Assembly: GCA_946482045.1 (NCBI GenBank)
Contig: CAMLPZ010000240.1
Span: 1 to 6,671, forward strand
Source: an uncultured Asticcacaulis sp.
Lineage (GTDB): Bacteria; Pseudomonadota; Alphaproteobacteria; Caulobacterales; Caulobacteraceae
Direction: 5' to 3'
Length of the DNA: 6,671 bases
Position 1 is the first letter of the stretch. Each line of letters begins with the position of its first letter. The position numbers and the translations under genes are program-made. The notes under the pieces were generated by a model that had not been told where the DNA came from, did not search any database, and was given only the letters and a program-made list of their open reading frames with translations. Below, piece after piece: positions 5,880 to 6,671 of this stretch.

Positions 5880-6419
5880 AATCTCAGCCGCCATATCGCG
5901 CAGGGTCTCGCAGGTGTTCAGGTTGCGGGCAGTCATCTCGCCCTTGATGCCCTTGCCCATCTTTTCGACGAAGACCGAGCGGCCGATGCCGTTCGGCGCG
6001 TAGAAATACAGCGCTTCGTCATTGACATGGTAGGCCTCGTTGTCGGCCAGCATACCGTCTAGCACCCCGCGATCGAGCTTCGACGGCGGCGTGCGGAAGA
6101 AGAAGATGTGCTGCGCCTTGCCCTTATGCTCATGGTCGCGAAATGGATTGGCGGCCAGCAGTTTTTCGAGGTGGGCAAGGGTGATCAGGGTCAGGGGCGG
6201 GCGGAAGCCGAAGTTTTCGTGGACCAGGTCCTCGATCCGTTCGGTTAGGGCCTTTTCGCCGAGCTCAGATCGGAAGACGACATTACCGCTGGCGATATAG
6301 GTTTTGACACTGGTCATGCCCTCGGCTTCGAGGACCTTGACCAGTTCCTTCATCGGCATCTTGTGCTTGCCGATATTGATGCCCCGGAAGAGGCCAATCC
6401 ATACCGTTGACTGTGTCAT
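5874..6419 (-). CDS. DUF1697 domain-containing protein
   Basis: The 181-aa protein matches DUF1697, a widespread family of cytoplasmic proteins with no established biochemical role. Hallmarks: LFRGINIGKHKMPMKEL (10-26), YIASGNVVF (41-49), a middle segment PPLTLITLAHLEKLLAANPF (74-93), and the closing TARNLNTCETLRDM (163-176). Length is typical, so the gene appears intact. I chose the ATG at 6419, because the family sequence begins there (TVWIGLFRG) and AGGGAG lies upstream; a TTG at 6440 in the same frame would add seven residues without family similarity. The stop overlaps the last bases of the convergent 151-aa gene. It diverges from hemA across 196 bp. That neighbourhood does not by itself suggest a role. 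Confidence 0.93.
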   Translation of the reverse strand: MTQSTVWIGLFRGINIGKHKMPMKELVKVLEAEGMTSVKTYIASGNVVFRSELGEKALTERIEDLVHENFGFRPPLTLITLAHLEKLLAANPFRDHEHKGKAQHIFFFRTPPSKLDRGVLDGMLADNEAYHVNDEALYFYAPNGIGRSVFVEKMGKGIKGEMTARNLNTCETLRDMAAEIS

Positions 6420-6452
6420 CTCACGTGCTCCCTGCGACAATTGGCGCTCACA

Positions 6453-6481
6453 TTGAGAATGGTTCGCGCTGGAAATAAAGG
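6453..6481 (+). promoter_or_regulatory. Weak candidate promoter for hemA
   Basis: TTGAGA (6453-6458) is five of six to the -35 consensus. At 17 bp it is followed by TAAAGG (6476-6481), a poor -10; AATAAA at 6474-6479 would be closer in sequence but only 15 bp away. If real, transcription would begin near 6488 and the hemA leader would carry both hairpins described below. Alphaproteobacterial -10 boxes are often degenerate, so this is a position to test rather than a firm call. Confidence 0.25.
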
Positions 6482-6500
6482 CGGATTTAACACAAATTAG

Positions 6501-6529
6501 GAGAAACCTTGATCGTAGCGCGGTTTTTC
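6501..6529. other. Short inverted repeat in the hemA leader
   Basis: GAGAAACC (6501-6508) can pair with GGTTTTTC (6522-6529) over eight positions with one G-T wobble, around a 13-base loop that contains TTGATC. It directly abuts the larger stem-loop at 6529-6578. The stem is AT-rich and modest, so it could be chance; the loop's TTGAT is only half of an FNR-type site and no second half follows at the right spacing. Confidence 0.35.
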
Positions 6530-6578
6530 GTGTGCGCAGGGTTGTAACCGGATAGCTGCAAGGTTATCTGCGCGCACG
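6529..6578. promoter_or_regulatory. Strong stem-loop upstream of hemA, possible leader regulatory element or operator
   Basis: CGTGTGCGCAG (6529-6539) pairs with CTGCGCGCACG (6568-6578) over 11 positions with one wobble. After a 4-base bulge (GGTT), GTAACC (6544-6549) continues the stem with GGTTAT (6562-6567), closing a 12-base loop. GGTT at 6540-6543 can alternatively face AACC at 6546-6549 as the DNA palindrome GGTTGTAACC, so two mutually exclusive pairings exist. No T-run follows on either strand, which argues against an intrinsic terminator. It ends 37 bases before the hemA ATG, where it could influence mRNA stability or translation, or be a protein-binding dyad. Its function is inference. 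Confidence 0.6.
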
Positions 6579-6615
6579 AGACGCCCAAAAGCCGGCGCCT
6601 GGAGTGATTGAGACC

Positions 6616-6671
6616 ATGGACTATACCGCCGCGTTCGAGGCAGCTGTTGATCAGGTTCGCGCCGAGGGGCG
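6616..6671 (+). CDS. hemA: 5-aminolevulinate synthase, N-terminal fragment (cut by window edge)
   Basis: Only 18 full codons are visible: MDYTAAFEAAVDQVRAEG, with the next codon cut. This matches the N-terminus of alphaproteobacterial 5-aminolevulinate synthases, which begin MDY, then an alternating hydrophobic helix and an R-x-E-GR motif before the conserved YRVF segment. The enzyme uses pyridoxal phosphate to join glycine and succinyl-CoA to give 5-aminolevulinate, the Shemin route to haem and related tetrapyrroles. The active-site lysine is far outside the window. The ATG at 6616 has GGAG 11 bases upstream, rather far, so initiation may be modest or structure-dependent. HemB, the next enzyme in the pathway, is encoded about 1.3 kb to the left on the opposite strand. 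A related alpha-oxoamine synthase would be the main alternative, given the short visible length. Confidence 0.8.
   Translation, partial: MDYTAAFEAAVDQVRAEG

Noticed and set aside
6420..6440. TTG start at 6440 for the DUF1697 gene
   Set aside because: It adds MSQGARE without family similarity, and it would swallow the AGGGAG site that serves ATG 6419.
6487..6501. CtrA box upstream of hemA (TTAACACAAATTAGG)
   Set aside because: At the required N7 spacing the second half reads TAGG, and TTAG appears only at N6; too poor a match.
6509..6514. FNR/FixK site (TTGAT-N4-ATCAA) upstream of hemA
   Set aside because: Only the TTGATC half is present; the opposite half-site is absent at the correct spacing.
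6529..6578. Intrinsic terminator reading of the stem-loop before hemA
   Set aside because: The plus strand continues AGACGCCC after the stem, and the minus strand continues with an A-run rather than a T-run; neither gives a U-tract.

Overview
The window looks like a piece of an alphaproteobacterial chromosome, most likely from the Caulobacterales (Caulobacter/Asticcacaulis type). Three things point there. The N-terminus of a Shemin-pathway 5-aminolevulinate synthase (hemA) begins at the right edge. hemB is of the cysteine-free, magnesium-type form. motB at the left edge starts its own transcription unit with no motA directly upstream. GC content is high in most genes (40 of 60 bases in 4801-4860), with one clearly lower-GC gene at 5424-5879. 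The genus assignment is inference.

Layout from left to right. (1) The minus-strand start of motB (1-149, cut by the window edge) diverges from a plus-strand pair: a flavin reductase-like protein (364-846) and an NADP-type beta-hydroxyacid dehydrogenase (843-1709). The pair overlaps at a GTGA and should be translationally coupled. (2) A minus-strand block runs from 5348 down to 1758: hemB, a 176-aa protein that looks like two copies of one small beta-rich unit, a 515-aa exported helical-repeat protein, and a 126-aa probably exported protein. hemB and the 176-aa gene are 3 bp apart and almost certainly co-transcribed. The two exported-protein genes follow after gaps of 50 and 79 bp and may have their own promoters. 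(3) A small lower-GC plus-strand gene (5424-5879) encodes a membrane-anchored protein. It converges on, and overlaps by 6 bp, a minus-strand DUF1697 gene (5874-6419). (4) A 196-bp intergenic region (6420-6615) leads to hemA, which starts at 6616 and runs off the edge.

Functionally, the right half holds the first two enzymes of tetrapyrrole synthesis on opposite strands: HemA makes 5-aminolevulinate and HemB condenses two of these to porphobilinogen. The left half joins flagellar motor function to an unassigned redox pair. I see no mobile element, CRISPR array, tRNA or rRNA.

The most interesting non-coding signals are structured DNA/RNA elements. Two copies of a dispersed inverted repeat (304-346 and 1716-1757) share the core CGAAAACCGCTG(C)ACACTTTT, while their outer stems differ in sequence but each still pairs. 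A third, degenerate copy may lie at 213-246. A separate, strong stem-loop (6529-6578) sits in the presumed hemA leader. No complete, obviously new multi-gene system is evident. The best candidates for undescribed biology are the hemB-coupled duplicated-domain protein, the exported-protein pair, and the hemA leader structure.
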